Shown here: piece by piece, positions 16,897 through 26,063 of the stretch | Layout of the letters: every line of letters starts with the position of its first letter | Position numbering within the stretch: position 1 is the first letter of the stretch | From: VAXT01 sp963698015 | GTDB taxonomy: Bacteria > Actinomycetota > Thermoleophilia > Gaiellales > Gaiellaceae | DNA: 64,000 bases | Direction of reading: 5' to 3' | NCBI GenBank assembly: GCA_963698015.1 | Contig: OY969109.1 | Coordinates: 1,178,001 to 1,242,000, forward strand | Made by a program: the position numbers and the translations under genes | Notes under the pieces: model-generated | The model's input: the letters and a program-made list of their open reading frames with translations, nothing else | What the model was told of the DNA's origin: nothing | The model's database searches: none

Positions 16897-19132
16897 GCTT
16901 CTCCTTCTCGCGTTCCCGGGCTTCGCGCAGCGCGCGGAGCATCTCCTCGCGCGAGATCGGCAGCGAGCGGACGTCGGCCCCGGTCGCGTCGCGGATCGCG
17001 TTCGCGATCGCTGCGGCGGTCGGGACGATCGGCGGCTCGCCGAGCCCCTTGGAGCCGAGGTTCGTCAGGTGCTCGTCGGGGATGTCGAGTAGCTCGGTGA
17101 CGATCTCCGGGACATCGGCGATCGTCGGCAGCCTGTACGCGTCGAACGTCGGGTTGAGCGTCACGCCGCTCGCGGGGTCGAGCAGCCGGTCCTCGGAGAG
17201 CGTGTGCCCGATGCCCTGGATGATCCCGCCCTCGACCTGGCTCGACGCGCCGAGCGGATTGATCACGCGGCCGACGTCGTGGATAGCGGCCACGCGCTCG
17301 ACCCGGATCTCGCCCGTCTCCACGTCGACCGCCACCTCGGCGACCTGGACGCCGAACGTCAGCACCTGCATCCCCGTCGGGTTCGGCCCGCGTGCGCCCT
17401 TGCCGAGGATCTGCGCGTCCTCGAGCAGCCCCACGACCTCCTCGAGCGGCCACGACCCACCGTCCGACGAGACGACGTTGCCGCCCATCAGTGAGAGCAC
17501 CCGGCCCTCCTGGTCGTAGCGCTGCGCCGCGATCTCGAGCACCTGGCGCGCCGCGTCCGCGGCGGCGGCCCGAACGGCCGGGCCCATCGACGGCGTCGTC
17601 GACGAGCCGGCGGAGATCGACGCGTACGGCCCGCGGGCGGAGTCGCCGAGAACGAGATCGACCCTGTCGATCGGAAGCCCCAGCTCCTCGGCCGCGATCT
17701 GGCTCATCGCCGTCGCCGTGCCGGTGCCGATGTCCTGCATCGCCGTGATCACCGTCGCGCGTCCGTCGGAGCCGAGCCGCACCCAGGCATACGAGGGTGG
17801 ACCGCCGCCGCCGTACCAGATCTGGCTCGCGAGGCCGACGCCGCGCTTCCACGGTCTCTCGCTCCGCGCGCGCACCTGGTCGCGCCGCTGCCAGTGCTGC
17901 TCGGCGCGGCGGTAGCACTCCATCAGGTTCTTCGACGAGTACGGCTTGTCGTCGGACGAGCTCGCGTAGTTGAGGCGCCGCAGCTCGAGCGAGTCCAGGT
18001 CGAGCTTCGCCGCGAGCTCGTCGAGCAGGCACTCGAGCCCGAACGTCCCCTCGACGAAGCCCGGCGCGCGGAACGCCTTCATCGGCGGCGTGTTGATCTT
18101 CGCCGGGTAGAGAACCGTGCGCACGTTTTCGCAGTCGTAGAGCAGCCGCATCGGGCCGTCGGTCGGCGCGGCCCAGCCGTCCCAGCCGGTCGCGTTCACG
18201 AATTCGCCGGCGAGAGCGAGCAGCGTCCCGTCGGCCTTGGCGGCGGCGGTCAGCCGCTGAATCGTGGCGTTGCGGTTCCCGGTGGCGAGGTTCTCTTCGC
18301 GCCGCGTGAGCGCGCAGCGGACCGGACGGCCGGTGCGCTTCGCGAGCTCGATCGCGATGAACGTGAAGTCGCCTGCGCCGTTCTTCGAGCCGAAGCCGCC
18401 GCCCATGAACTCGCAGACGACGCGCACCTTGTCCGGCGGGAGACCGAGCTTGCCCGCGACCTCGTCGCGGACGCCCCAGATGAACTGCGTCGAGATGTAA
18501 ACGTCGAGCGAGTCGCCGCGCCACTCGCACACCGACTGATGCGTCTCGAACGAGCTGTGGAGGACGGTCTGCGTCCGGTACTCGGCCTCGACCACGACAT
18601 CCGCCTGGGCGAGCGCGCGATCCACGTCACCGCGCTCGTAGCGGCTCACCTCGCCGATGAGCCGGCCCTTGTCCGCGGCCTCCTCGGGATCGAGCAGCGG
18701 TTTCTGGACGTCCCACTCGACGTCGATCAGTTCGACCGCCGCCCGTGCCTGCTCGATCGTGTCAGCGGCGACTGCAGCGACCGCCTGGCCCTCGTGGCCC
18801 GGCTCGTCGGTCAACGCGGCGACGTCTTCGGGGCCGACTGCGCCCCGCACCCCAGGAGCGGCGAGCGCCCGTTCGAGCGAGATCTTCCTCACGCGTGCGC
18901 GCGCGTGCGGGGACCTGAGAACCGCCGCGTGCAGCATCCCGGGAAGCCTCAAGTCGGATGTGTAGCGGGCCTCGCCCCGTGCGCGCATCGGCCCGGTCAC
19001 CCGCTGCGCCGGGCGGCCGACGATCTCTCGAGGCCCGGCCGGCCACTGCTCGAGCGCGTCCTCTTCGACGACGAGCCAGACCTCCTCGTAGCGGCCTTCG
19101 ATCTCCTTCTCGGTACGGATCAGCCTTGCCAT
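16874..19132 (-). CDS. Molybdenum hydroxylase large (Mo-cofactor) subunit
   Basis: 752-residue catalytic subunit of the xanthine oxidase family. The cofactor loop EFMGGGFGSKNG, the substrate segment KAFRAPGFVEGTFGLE, GTGTATAMSQIAAEELG and the general-base Glu in LGSKGLGEPP are present. Members hydroxylate aldehydes, purines or aromatic CoA esters; the substrate is not readable. The ATG at 19132 overlaps the end of the 2Fe-2S gene by 13 bases. The MocA-like gene in the same operon points to a cytosine-dinucleotide cofactor. Confidence 0.94.
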   Translation of the reverse strand: MARLIRTEKEIEGRYEEVWLVVEEDALEQWPAGPREIVGRPAQRVTGPMRARGEARYTSDLRLPGMLHAAVLRSPHARARVRKISLERALAAPGVRGAVGPEDVAALTDEPGHEGQAVAAVAADTIEQARAAVELIDVEWDVQKPLLDPEEAADKGRLIGEVSRYERGDVDRALAQADVVVEAEYRTQTVLHSSFETHQSVCEWRGDSLDVYISTQFIWGVRDEVAGKLGLPPDKVRVVCEFMGGGFGSKNGAGDFTFIAIELAKRTGRPVRCALTRREENLATGNRNATIQRLTAAAKADGTLLALAGEFVNATGWDGWAAPTDGPMRLLYDCENVRTVLYPAKINTPPMKAFRAPGFVEGTFGLECLLDELAAKLDLDSLELRRLNYASSSDDKPYSSKNLMECYRRAEQHWQRRDQVRARSERPWKRGVGLASQIWYGGGGPPSYAWVRLGSDGRATVITAMQDIGTGTATAMSQIAAEELGLPIDRVDLVLGDSARGPYASISAGSSTTPSMGPAVRAAAADAARQVLEIAAQRYDQEGRVLSLMGGNVVSSDGGSWPLEEVVGLLEDAQILGKGARGPNPTGMQVLTFGVQVAEVAVDVETGEIRVERVAAIHDVGRVINPLGASSQVEGGIIQGIGHTLSEDRLLDPASGVTLNPTFDAYRLPTIADVPEIVTELLDIPDEHLTNLGSKGLGEPPIVPTAAAIANAIRDATGADVRSLPISREEMLRALREAREREKEKRGAPTAV

Positions 19133-19558
19133 GTGGAGATCGCCTCCTCGATCTTCGGATACGTGCCGCAGCGGCACAGGTTCCCTGCCATCGCGTGCCG
19201 GATCTCGTCCGAGCTCGGGCTCGGGTTGCCCTCGACGAGCGCTGACGCCGAGACGATCTGCCCGGGCGTGCAGAAGCCGCACTGGAGCGCGTCCGCGCGG
19301 ACGAACGCGTCGACCAGCGGGTGCTCGCGCAGGCCCTCGATCGTCGTCACCTCGCGCTCGCCGACCATGTGCACGAGCGTGATGCACGAGTAGACGGGCA
19401 CGCCGTCGAGGAGCACCGTGCACGCGCCGCAATGGCCCTCCGCGCAGGCGACCTTCGTCCCGGTCAGGCCGAGCTCGTCGCGCAGCGCCTCGGCGAGGGT
19501 CGTCCCGACGGGGACGTCGACGTCGTACGCCTCGCCGTTGATCGTGGAGCTCAGGCAC
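19120..19558 (-). CDS. Molybdenum hydroxylase 2Fe-2S subunit (frameshift near the start as read)
   Basis: Small electron-transfer subunit of about 145 residues. Plant-type 2Fe-2S site CAEGHCGACTVLLDG, and the second all-helical cluster site CGFCTPG...CRCGTYP. The good GTG start at 19558 reads VPEL and joins the body TINGEAYDVDVP only if one extra C near 19543-19551 is dropped. With that, the N-terminus is typical of the family. It overlaps the small gene upstream and the Mo subunit downstream. Confidence 0.88.
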
Positions 19559-19836
19559 GCGTCGTTACCGCCAGGATGTCTGCGATGTGGACGAGCCCGC
19601 GGGTGATGCGGGAGACCTCGTTCAGGTCCTCCTCCTCGACCTCGGGGAAGACGCGCCACAGGTCGCGGGCCGTCGTCAGGAGCTCGCGGATCCGGTCGAG
19701 ATCCTCGCCCGCGTAGCCGTCCCGCTCGTCGGCTCGCGTTGAGCGCGAGCCCGATCACGCCGATCGAGTCCGGCTGGCGCATCCAGAGCAGCGGCGTCGC
19801 CATCGACAGGTACTGGTGGATGCGCGCCATCGTCAT
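19551..19836 (-). CDS. Hypothetical small protein of the Mo-hydroxylase operon (frameshift as read)
   Basis: Not recognised. Starting at ATG 19836 (a second ATG is 6 bases on), the reading MTMARIHQYLSMATPLLW is followed by WMRQPDSIGVIGLALNAS; after removing one extra base near 19725-19735 it goes on as DERDGYAGEDLDRIRELL and ends EVSRITRGLVHIADILAVTT. That gives 94 residues, helical, acidic in the middle. Its stop overlaps the start of the 2Fe-2S gene, which argues that it is real and co-transcribed. Confidence 0.55.
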
Positions 19837-19888
19837 CGGCTGGGTGAATACCCCGTCTCCGGTCGGCCTGGTCGGCTCCTTCGGCGGC

Positions 19889-20708
19889 TCACCCCTCGGC
19901 GATCCGGTTCGCGCTCCCGGCGAGCATGTCGCGGAGCTGGTCGTCGTCGAACCCGGCGACCTTGGCCGTCCGGACCGCGATCAGGAGCGAGCTCGGCGGC
20001 CGCCCGTAGGGGTAGTCCGAGGCGTACAGCACCTGCTCGGGCGAGACGAGGTGGAAGAAGCTGAGCAGGTCGACCGCGCTCCAGACGGACGTGTCGAAGA
20101 AGACGCCCGCCTTGCCGGCGAAACGCCCCGCGAGGCCGGCCAGGTCGGCGATGCCCGCGTGCGCGATGATCAGCTGCGCCTCGGGGTAGCCGTCGACGAG
20201 GCGGGCGAGATGGTCGGCGATCGGCGGCAGACCCGCGGCCGCCGTGGATGAGGATCGGCACGCGGCGCTCGGACGCGATCGCGAAGACCGGGGCCAGCCG
20301 CTCGTCGTTGAGCAGGAAGCGCTGCGCACGGGGATGGAGCTTGATCCCGCGTGCGCCGAGGTCGAGGCAGCGCTCGGCTTCCTCGATCGGGCTCTCCGTC
20401 AGGTCGAGCCGGACGAACGGGATCAACCGCCCCTCGGAGCGCTTCGCGTACTCGAGCGTGCGGTCGTTCGGCGCGCGGAACGCGGGATGCCGGTCCGGCT
20501 CGTCCATGCAGAACATGAAGCAGCGCGAGACGTCCGGCGGCGTCGTTGATGTCGCTCCAGCTCCTCGTAGACGCCGATCTGACCGTCGATGTCGTGGCCG
20601 AGGTGGACGTGCGCGTCGAAGATCTCGGCGTCCGGCGGGCAGCAGGTTGCGAAGCTCGTCCTCGTACCGCGTCAGCAGCGCCTGCGCCCGCTCGAACTCC
20701 TCCTCCAC
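19889..20708 (-). pseudogene. Amidohydrolase-family TIM-barrel protein, broken by four frameshifts
   Basis: Metal-dependent hydrolase of the amidohydrolase 2 family. Pieces in order: MEEEFERAQALLTRYEDEL, then IFDAHVHLGHDIDG (the HxH metal site), SRCFMFCMDEPDRHPAF, GARGIKLHPRAQRF, ILIHGGRG, QLIIAHAGIADL and VLYASDYPYGRPP. The pieces change frame near 20636, 20557, 20537 and 20231. Removing one base at each gives 271 codons exactly, so the protein was intact until very recently or is intact in the cell. GTG start at 20708. It heads the Mo-hydroxylase operon on the minus strand. Confidence 0.78.
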
Positions 20709-20749
20709 GAGATAGTCAGTCTATTCAGAGGTCGGTAGGATGCCGCGCG

Positions 20750-21886
20750 GTGCCCGACGTCCTGATCTTCGCGAACACCGAGACCTCACCCGAGATGCGG
20801 CACGAGGTTCCGGTGCTCGTCCCGGACCCGTTCCTCTACGTCGAGAAGGACGGCAAGAAGCTGACGGCCTCGACGGCGTTCGAGGTCGAGCGGATCAAGG
20901 CGGCCGGGATCGAGGCGCACCCCTGGGAGTCGTTCGGCTACGACGAGATGCTCGCCGAGGGCGTCCCGCGCGAAGAGGTGACGTGGCTGCACATCAACCT
21001 CAATGTGTGCCGCGAGTTCGGGATCACGGATGCGGTCGTGCCGCGCACGTTCCCCGTCCTGGTCGCGGATCACCTGCGGGCCAACGGGATCAACGTCACG
21101 CCCGACCACAAGTTCTTCGCCGATCGCCGTCGGGTCAAGAACGACGCAGAGATCGCCGGCATCCGGCGCGCCCAGAAGGCGGCAGAGGCCGGAATGGGGG
21201 CTGCGAAGGAGATGCTCGCTCGCGCGGAGGCCTCGAACGGCAGCCTCACGGTCGACGGCGAGACGCTCACCTCGGAGCTGATCAAAGGCGCGATTCGCCG
21301 CGCCTTCACCGAGCACGGCGTCTCGAGCGACGACTTCATCGTCTCGCACGGAGCGCAGACGGCGATCGGCCACGAGCTCGGCTTCGGAGCGATCGCGCCG
21401 GACGAGCCGATCGTGATCGACCTCTGGCCGAAGGATCCGGAATCTTCCTGCTACGCGGACATGACGCGAACGTACGTTGTCGGAACGCCGCCCGACGAGC
21501 TCGCCGAGTACTACCGGCTCGTCAAGGAAGCCCTCGACCGCTCGCTCGAAGCGACGAAGCCGGGCGTCCTGGGCCTCGATGTCTTCACGCTCGTCTGCGA
21601 CCTCTTCGAGGAGAACGGACAGCCGACAGTGCTGTCCAAGAAGTCTGGTGAGGTGCTCGAGGACGGCTTCTTCCACGGTCTCGGCCACGGTGTCGGGCTC
21701 GAGGTGCACGAGGCGCCGATCCTCGGCCGCGGTGGGACGGCCGAGCTCGTGCCGGGTGACGTCGTCACGCTCGAGCCGGGTCTCTATCGACAGGGCTTCG
21801 GCGGCTGCCGGCTCGAGGATCTCGTCCTCGTCACCGAGGACGGCGCCGAGAACCTCACGGACTTTCCCTACGACCTGACTCCATGA
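20750..21886 (+). CDS. M24-family metallopeptidase (Xaa-Pro aminopeptidase-like)
   Basis: 378 residues, GTG start at 20750. The C-terminal pita-bread domain has the five metal ligands: Asp in VIDLWPKD, Asp in CYADMTRTYVVG, His in FFHGLGHGVGLEVHE, Glu in VTLEPGLY and Glu in CRLEDLVLVTED. The N-terminal half is the creatinase-like lid. It probably removes N-terminal residues ahead of proline or hydrolyses a related C-N bond. The stop overlaps the acetyl-CoA synthetase ATG as ATGA. Confidence 0.9.
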   Translation: MPDVLIFANTETSPEMRHEVPVLVPDPFLYVEKDGKKLTASTAFEVERIKAAGIEAHPWESFGYDEMLAEGVPREEVTWLHINLNVCREFGITDAVVPRTFPVLVADHLRANGINVTPDHKFFADRRRVKNDAEIAGIRRAQKAAEAGMGAAKEMLARAEASNGSLTVDGETLTSELIKGAIRRAFTEHGVSSDDFIVSHGAQTAIGHELGFGAIAPDEPIVIDLWPKDPESSCYADMTRTYVVGTPPDELAEYYRLVKEALDRSLEATKPGVLGLDVFTLVCDLFEENGQPTVLSKKSGEVLEDGFFHGLGHGVGLEVHEAPILGRGGTAELVPGDVVTLEPGLYRQGFGGCRLEDLVLVTEDGAENLTDFPYDLTP

Positions 21887-23850
21887 GCCCAGACGCTCGA
21901 TCGCCCGCGATCGAGACGATGTTCTTGGAGGAGCGGCGGTATCCGCCGTCGGCGGAGTTCGCTGCGCAGGCGAACGCGCAGCCCGACATTTACGACCGCT
22001 CCTTCGAGGACTTCTGGGAGGCCGAGGGCAGGGAGCGGGTTTCGTGGTTCGAGCCGTACACGAAGCTCCTCGAGTGGGAGCCGCCCTATGCGAAGTGGTA
22101 TCTCGGCGGTCGTCTGAATGTCTGCTTCAACTGCCTCGATCGCCACGTCGAGGCCGGCCGGGCCGAGAAGGTCGCCTACCACTGGGAGGGCGAGCCCGAG
22201 GACGAGCGGCGAACTATCACCTTCGCCGATCTCCAGCGCGAGGTCGTCCGGCTCGCGAACGCGCTCAGGAAGCTCGGCGTCGGCAAAGGGACACCGGTCG
22301 GGATCTACATGGGCATGGTGCCCGAGGTCCCGGTCGCGATGCTGGCCTGCGCACGCCTCGGAGCCCCGCACACGGTCGTCTTCGGCGGCTTCTCGGCCGA
22401 CTCGCTGTCCGGCCGTCTGAACGACATGGGCTGCGAGCTTCTGATCACCCAGGACGAGGCCTGGCGCAAGGGACAGCCGGTGCCGCTGAAGCGAAACGCC
22501 GACGAGGCGCTCGCCGAGGCGCCCGCAGTCCGGCACGCGGTCGTCCTGCGCCGGACGGGGAACGAGGTGGCGATGCAGGAGGGCCGCGATCTGTGGTGGC
22601 ACGAGCTGACCGAGGCGGAGAGCGACGACCCGGCGAGCTGCCCCTGCGAGCCCATGGACGCCGAGGATCTCCTCTACCTGCTCTACACGTCGGGCACGAC
22701 CGCGAAGCCGAAGGGAATCGCGCACACGACGGCCGGCTACCTCGTCGGCGTCGCGGCGACGCACCACTACATCTTCGACGTCAAGCCCGACTCCGTGTAC
22801 TGGTGCGCGGCCGACGTCGGCTGGGTGACCGGGCACTCGTACATCGTCTACGGCCCGCTCTGCAACGGGACGACCGGCGTCATGTACGAGGGCGTCCCGG
22901 ACTACCCGGATCGCGACCGCTGGTGGGCGATCGTCGAGCGCTACGGCGTCGACATCCTCTACACGGCGCCGACCGCGATCCGCTCGCACATGAAGTGGGG
23001 CCGCGAGCACGCCGACAAGCACGACCTGTCGTCGATCCGTCTCCTGGGCTCGGTCGGTGAGCCGATCAACCCCGAGGCCTGGGTCTGGTACCGCGAGGTG
23101 ATCGGCGGAGACCGCGTGCCGGTCGTTGACACGTGGTGGCAGACGGAGACGGGGATGATCCTGATCACGCCGCTGCCCGGCGTGACGACGTTGAAGCCGG
23201 GCTCCGCGACGAAGCCGTTCCCGGGGGTGGACGCCGCCGTGTACGACGAGCAGGGGAACGAGGTCGGGCCCGGTGGCGGCGGTTACCTCGTGCTGCGCAG
23301 GCCGTGGCCCGCGATGCTGCGCGGGATCTACAAGGATCACGACCGGTACGGGGAGACCTACTGGTCTCGCTACTCGGACACCTATTTCGCAGGCGATGGC
23401 GCCCGCATCGACGAGGATGGCGACTTCTGGCTGCTGGGGCGCGTCGACGACGTGATGAACGTCTCCGGCCACCGGATCTCGACGATCGAGGTCGAGTCGG
23501 CGCTCGTCGACCACCCAGCGGTCGCAGAGGCCGCCGTCTGCGCACGCGGCGACGAGCGCACAGGGCAGGCGATCGTCGCCTTCGTCTCGCTGAGGGGCGG
23601 CGAGGAGGGCTCCGTCGAGATGCTTGACGAGCTCCGTGACCACGTCTCGCAGAAGATCGGGCCGATCGCGAAGCCGGCGAACATCGTCTTCACGCCTGAG
23701 CTGCCGAAGACGCGAAGCGGCAAGATCATGCGGCGGCTCTTGCGGGACGTGGCGGAGAAGCGGCCGCTCGGGGACACGACGACGCTGGCCGATCCGACCG
23801 TGGTCGAGGAGATCCGCGACCGCTCGGTCGCCGAGGCGCCAAACGAATGA
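21883..23850 (+). CDS. acs: Acetyl-CoA synthetase (AMP-forming)
   Basis: Activates acetate (or a short acyl acid) to acyl-CoA through an acyl-AMP, 655 residues, full length. Motifs: YTSGTTAKPKG (P-loop), WWQTETGMI, RVDDVMNVSGHRIST at the hinge, and the acetylatable lysine in PKTRSGKIMRRLLR. WCAADVGWVTGHSYIVYGPL is the acetate-pocket region typical of Acs. It is coupled to the M24 peptidase upstream and to a small protein downstream by ATGA overlaps at both ends. Confidence 0.96.
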   Translation: MSPDARSPAIETMFLEERRYPPSAEFAAQANAQPDIYDRSFEDFWEAEGRERVSWFEPYTKLLEWEPPYAKWYLGGRLNVCFNCLDRHVEAGRAEKVAYHWEGEPEDERRTITFADLQREVVRLANALRKLGVGKGTPVGIYMGMVPEVPVAMLACARLGAPHTVVFGGFSADSLSGRLNDMGCELLITQDEAWRKGQPVPLKRNADEALAEAPAVRHAVVLRRTGNEVAMQEGRDLWWHELTEAESDDPASCPCEPMDAEDLLYLLYTSGTTAKPKGIAHTTAGYLVGVAATHHYIFDVKPDSVYWCAADVGWVTGHSYIVYGPLCNGTTGVMYEGVPDYPDRDRWWAIVERYGVDILYTAPTAIRSHMKWGREHADKHDLSSIRLLGSVGEPINPEAWVWYREVIGGDRVPVVDTWWQTETGMILITPLPGVTTLKPGSATKPFPGVDAAVYDEQGNEVGPGGGGYLVLRRPWPAMLRGIYKDHDRYGETYWSRYSDTYFAGDGARIDEDGDFWLLGRVDDVMNVSGHRISTIEVESALVDHPAVAEAAVCARGDERTGQAIVAFVSLRGGEEGSVEMLDELRDHVSQKIGPIAKPANIVFTPELPKTRSGKIMRRLLRDVAEKRPLGDTTTLADPTVVEEIRDRSVAEAPNE

Positions 23851-24269
23851 GCGAGGAGCGACAGCGCGGGGTCGACCTCTTCAACGAGGCCTGGCGCCTG
23901 ATCGAGACGCGCGAGGACGACGACAAGCTGCTGCACGTCACGCACGCGTCGCGGTACCACTGGGGCGAGGCGGAGGAGTGCAAACCGGAGAACCTCGCGC
24001 GGGGAGAGTGGCTGGTCTCGCGGGTCTACACCGTTCTCGGCCGGCCCGAGCCGGCGATCTGGCACGCGCGCCGCTGCCTCGAGCATTGCGACGCGAACGG
24101 GATCGGCGACTGGGACCTCGCGTACGCGTACGAGGCGCTCGGGCGAGCACATGCGCTTGCCGGCGACGGCGAGGCAGAGCAGTGGAAGGCGAAGGCCCGC
24201 GAGGCGGGCGACGCGATCGCCGACCCAGAAGACCGCGAGCACTTCGACGAGGACTACGCCACCTTCTAG
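23847..24269 (+). CDS. Conserved hypothetical helical protein
   Basis: 140 residues, no signal or membrane segment. Helical, with a TPR-like feel (LVSRVYTVLGRPEPAIWHA, AYAYEALGRAHALAGDGEAE) and two Cys in RRCLEHCD. No catalytic motif seen. It overlaps acs by 4 bases (ATGA) and so is co-translated with it. Similar short proteins next to unrelated genes are common in actinobacteria; I do not recognise a function. Confidence 0.75.
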   Translation: MSEERQRGVDLFNEAWRLIETREDDDKLLHVTHASRYHWGEAEECKPENLARGEWLVSRVYTVLGRPEPAIWHARRCLEHCDANGIGDWDLAYAYEALGRAHALAGDGEAEQWKAKAREAGDAIADPEDREHFDEDYATF

Positions 24270-24399
24270 ACGGGGTCAGACCCCGCTCCAAGAGAGTGAC
24301 TTCTTTGTAACGGGACTGTCACCGCCCGGAGCATGTCGCCCGCAAACTGCGTAGATCGGCTCCTATCGCCGTCACACATTCGTGACGGGGTCTGACCCC
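24269..24399. repeat. Pair of GGGGTC palindromes, REP-like
   Basis: GACGGGGTCAGACCCC at 24269-24284 and GACGGGGTCTGACCCC at 24383-24398. Each is a near-perfect hairpin (GGGGTC-N-GACCCC), and the two differ only at the central base. They bracket about 100 bases without a gene, at the junction of two convergent genes. The right one touches the M16 peptidase stop. Confidence 0.7.
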
Positions 24400-25673
24400 T
24401 ACGCGAGGAGGTTCTCGAACCGCTCCTGCTGGTCCTGCTCGAACGGGCCGATCAGGCCGAGGTTCAGCCCGTGGCCGCCGATCACGTCCTGCGCGACCCG
24501 CTGCACGTCCTCGGCCGTGACCGCGTCGAGCCCGGCGAGGATCTCCTCCGGCTCGGCCGCCTGCCCCTCGAGCACCTCGCGCCGGAGCCCGAACATGATC
24601 AGCCCGTGCGGGCTCTCCGTCTGGAGGACGAACCGCCCCTTCGCGACGTTGCGCGCCTTCTCGAGCTCGTCCGACGGCACGGCCTCGTCGGTGATCTTCT
24701 TCAGCTCGTCGCAGATCGTCGTGATCGCCTCGTCGATCCGCTCGATGTCGACGCCCGCCTGCGAGAAGAGCGAGCCGACGTCCGTATAGCTGTGGTTGAC
24801 TGCATAGATGTAGTACGCGAGGCCGCGACGCTCGCGAACCTCGGTGAAGAGGCGTGACGACATGCCGGTGCCGAGGGTCGTCGACAGCAGCTGCAACGCG
24901 TAGCGGTCCGGATGGTCGAGCGGGTAGCTCGGGACTCCTAGGCACAAGTGGGCCTGGTCCGACGCCTTGGTGTGGATCTTGACCCGTGCGTCTCCGTTCG
25001 CCGCGAACTGCGCAGGCGCGGGGGTGCCTGTCTCGGAGGGATCGAGGTCGCCCAGGAGCCGCTCGATGTCCGCCTGCAGGTCGGCGTCGAGCTTGCCCGC
25101 GACTCCAACGACCATGCGCTCCGGGTGGTACCACTCGTCGATGTAGCCGAGGAACGTGTCGCGGGTCGCGCCGCGGACCGTCTCCTTGCGCCCGATGATG
25201 TCCCAGCCGATCGGCTGGTCGCCGTACAGGAGCGAGTCGTACACGCCGCTGATGTAGTCGCGCGGCGTGTCGAAGTACATGTTCATCTCCTCGATGATCA
25301 CGCCCTTCTCGCGATCGATCTCCTCGGGGTCGAACTTCGAATGCCGGAGCATGTCGACGAGGACGTCGAACGCGATCGCGCGGTGCTCGCCCGCGCAGCG
25401 CACGTAGTAGCCCGTGTACTCCTTGCCCGTGAATGCATTGAACTCGCCGCCGATGCCGTCGATCTCGGTGCCGATGTCGCGTGCGGTCGGGCGGTTCTCG
25501 GTGCCCTTGAAGAACATGTGCTCCGAGAAGTGGGCGATCCCGCTCGTGTCCGGCGTCTCGTAGCGCGAGCCGGCGGCGAGCATGATGAAGCAGGAGACCG
25601 ACTGCGCGTAGTCGATCGGCGCGGTCAGAAGCCGCAGGCCGTTGGAGAGTGTTTGTCGCTCGAACACGGGCAT
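24399..25673 (-). CDS. M16-family zinc metallopeptidase (processing-peptidase-like)
   Basis: 424 residues in two homologous halves. The inverted zinc motif HFSEH is at residues 48-52 (ligands His48 and His52, catalytic Glu51) with the distal Glu in KGVIIEEMNMY. The second half has the family RERRGLAYYIYA segment. Bacterial members degrade or trim peptides in the cytoplasm; the target is unknown. Its ATG overlaps the thioesterase stop by one base (TGATG). Confidence 0.93.
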   Translation of the reverse strand: MPVFERQTLSNGLRLLTAPIDYAQSVSCFIMLAAGSRYETPDTSGIAHFSEHMFFKGTENRPTARDIGTEIDGIGGEFNAFTGKEYTGYYVRCAGEHRAIAFDVLVDMLRHSKFDPEEIDREKGVIIEEMNMYFDTPRDYISGVYDSLLYGDQPIGWDIIGRKETVRGATRDTFLGYIDEWYHPERMVVGVAGKLDADLQADIERLLGDLDPSETGTPAPAQFAANGDARVKIHTKASDQAHLCLGVPSYPLDHPDRYALQLLSTTLGTGMSSRLFTEVRERRGLAYYIYAVNHSYTDVGSLFSQAGVDIERIDEAITTICDELKKITDEAVPSDELEKARNVAKGRFVLQTESPHGLIMFGLRREVLEGQAAEPEEILAGLDAVTAEDVQRVAQDVIGGHGLNLGLIGPFEQDQQERFENLLA

Positions 25674-26053
25674 CAGGCTGCGAGCGCCTCCTTCCAGGTC
25701 TCCGGCAGCTCGACGGAGCGGCCGGTCTTGTAGTCGTAGGACACGATCACCGTCTTCGCCTCGGCCGCGACAGTGTCGCCGCTTCGCACCTGGTACTCGA
25801 GCTGGAAGCTCTTCGTCCCGACCGAGGCGGGCCGGACGCCGATCTCGAGCTCGTCGCCGGAGCGCAGCGGTGCTCGGAAGTCGATCTCCGCGCGGGCCAG
25901 GATCATGTCCGTCACACGGGCGTCGAAGCGGAGCAGGTAGGCGATCCGCGCCTCCTCGATGTACGTGAGGAAGACCGCGTTGTTCACATGCCCCATCTCG
26001 TCGACGTCCCGAAAGCGGACCTGTTCGCGGTGCACGAAGTCGAACCCCTCCAC
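25673..26053 (-). CDS. Acyl-CoA thioesterase, hotdog fold (4HBT family)
   Basis: 126 residues with GTG start at 26053, chosen because longer readings run into an unrelated frame. The 4HBT signature RFRDVDEMGHVNNAVFLTYIEEAR includes the catalytic Asp in VDEMGHVN. The rest shows the alternating strands of the fold (ILARAEIDFRAPLRSGDELEIGV). It should hydrolyse an acyl-CoA thioester. Sits between the M16 peptidase and an epimerase gene on the same strand. Confidence 0.9.
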   Translation of the reverse strand: MEGFDFVHREQVRFRDVDEMGHVNNAVFLTYIEEARIAYLLRFDARVTDMILARAEIDFRAPLRSGDELEIGVRPASVGTKSFQLEYQVRSGDTVAAEAKTVIVSYDYKTGRSVELPETWKEALAA

Positions 26054-26063
26054 CGGCGTGATG

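Noticed and set aside
16874..19558. Longer Mo-subunit reading frame starting at 19558
   Set aside because: The extra N-terminal 142 codons are the 2Fe-2S gene read in the wrong frame; the ATG at 19132 starts the recognisable protein.
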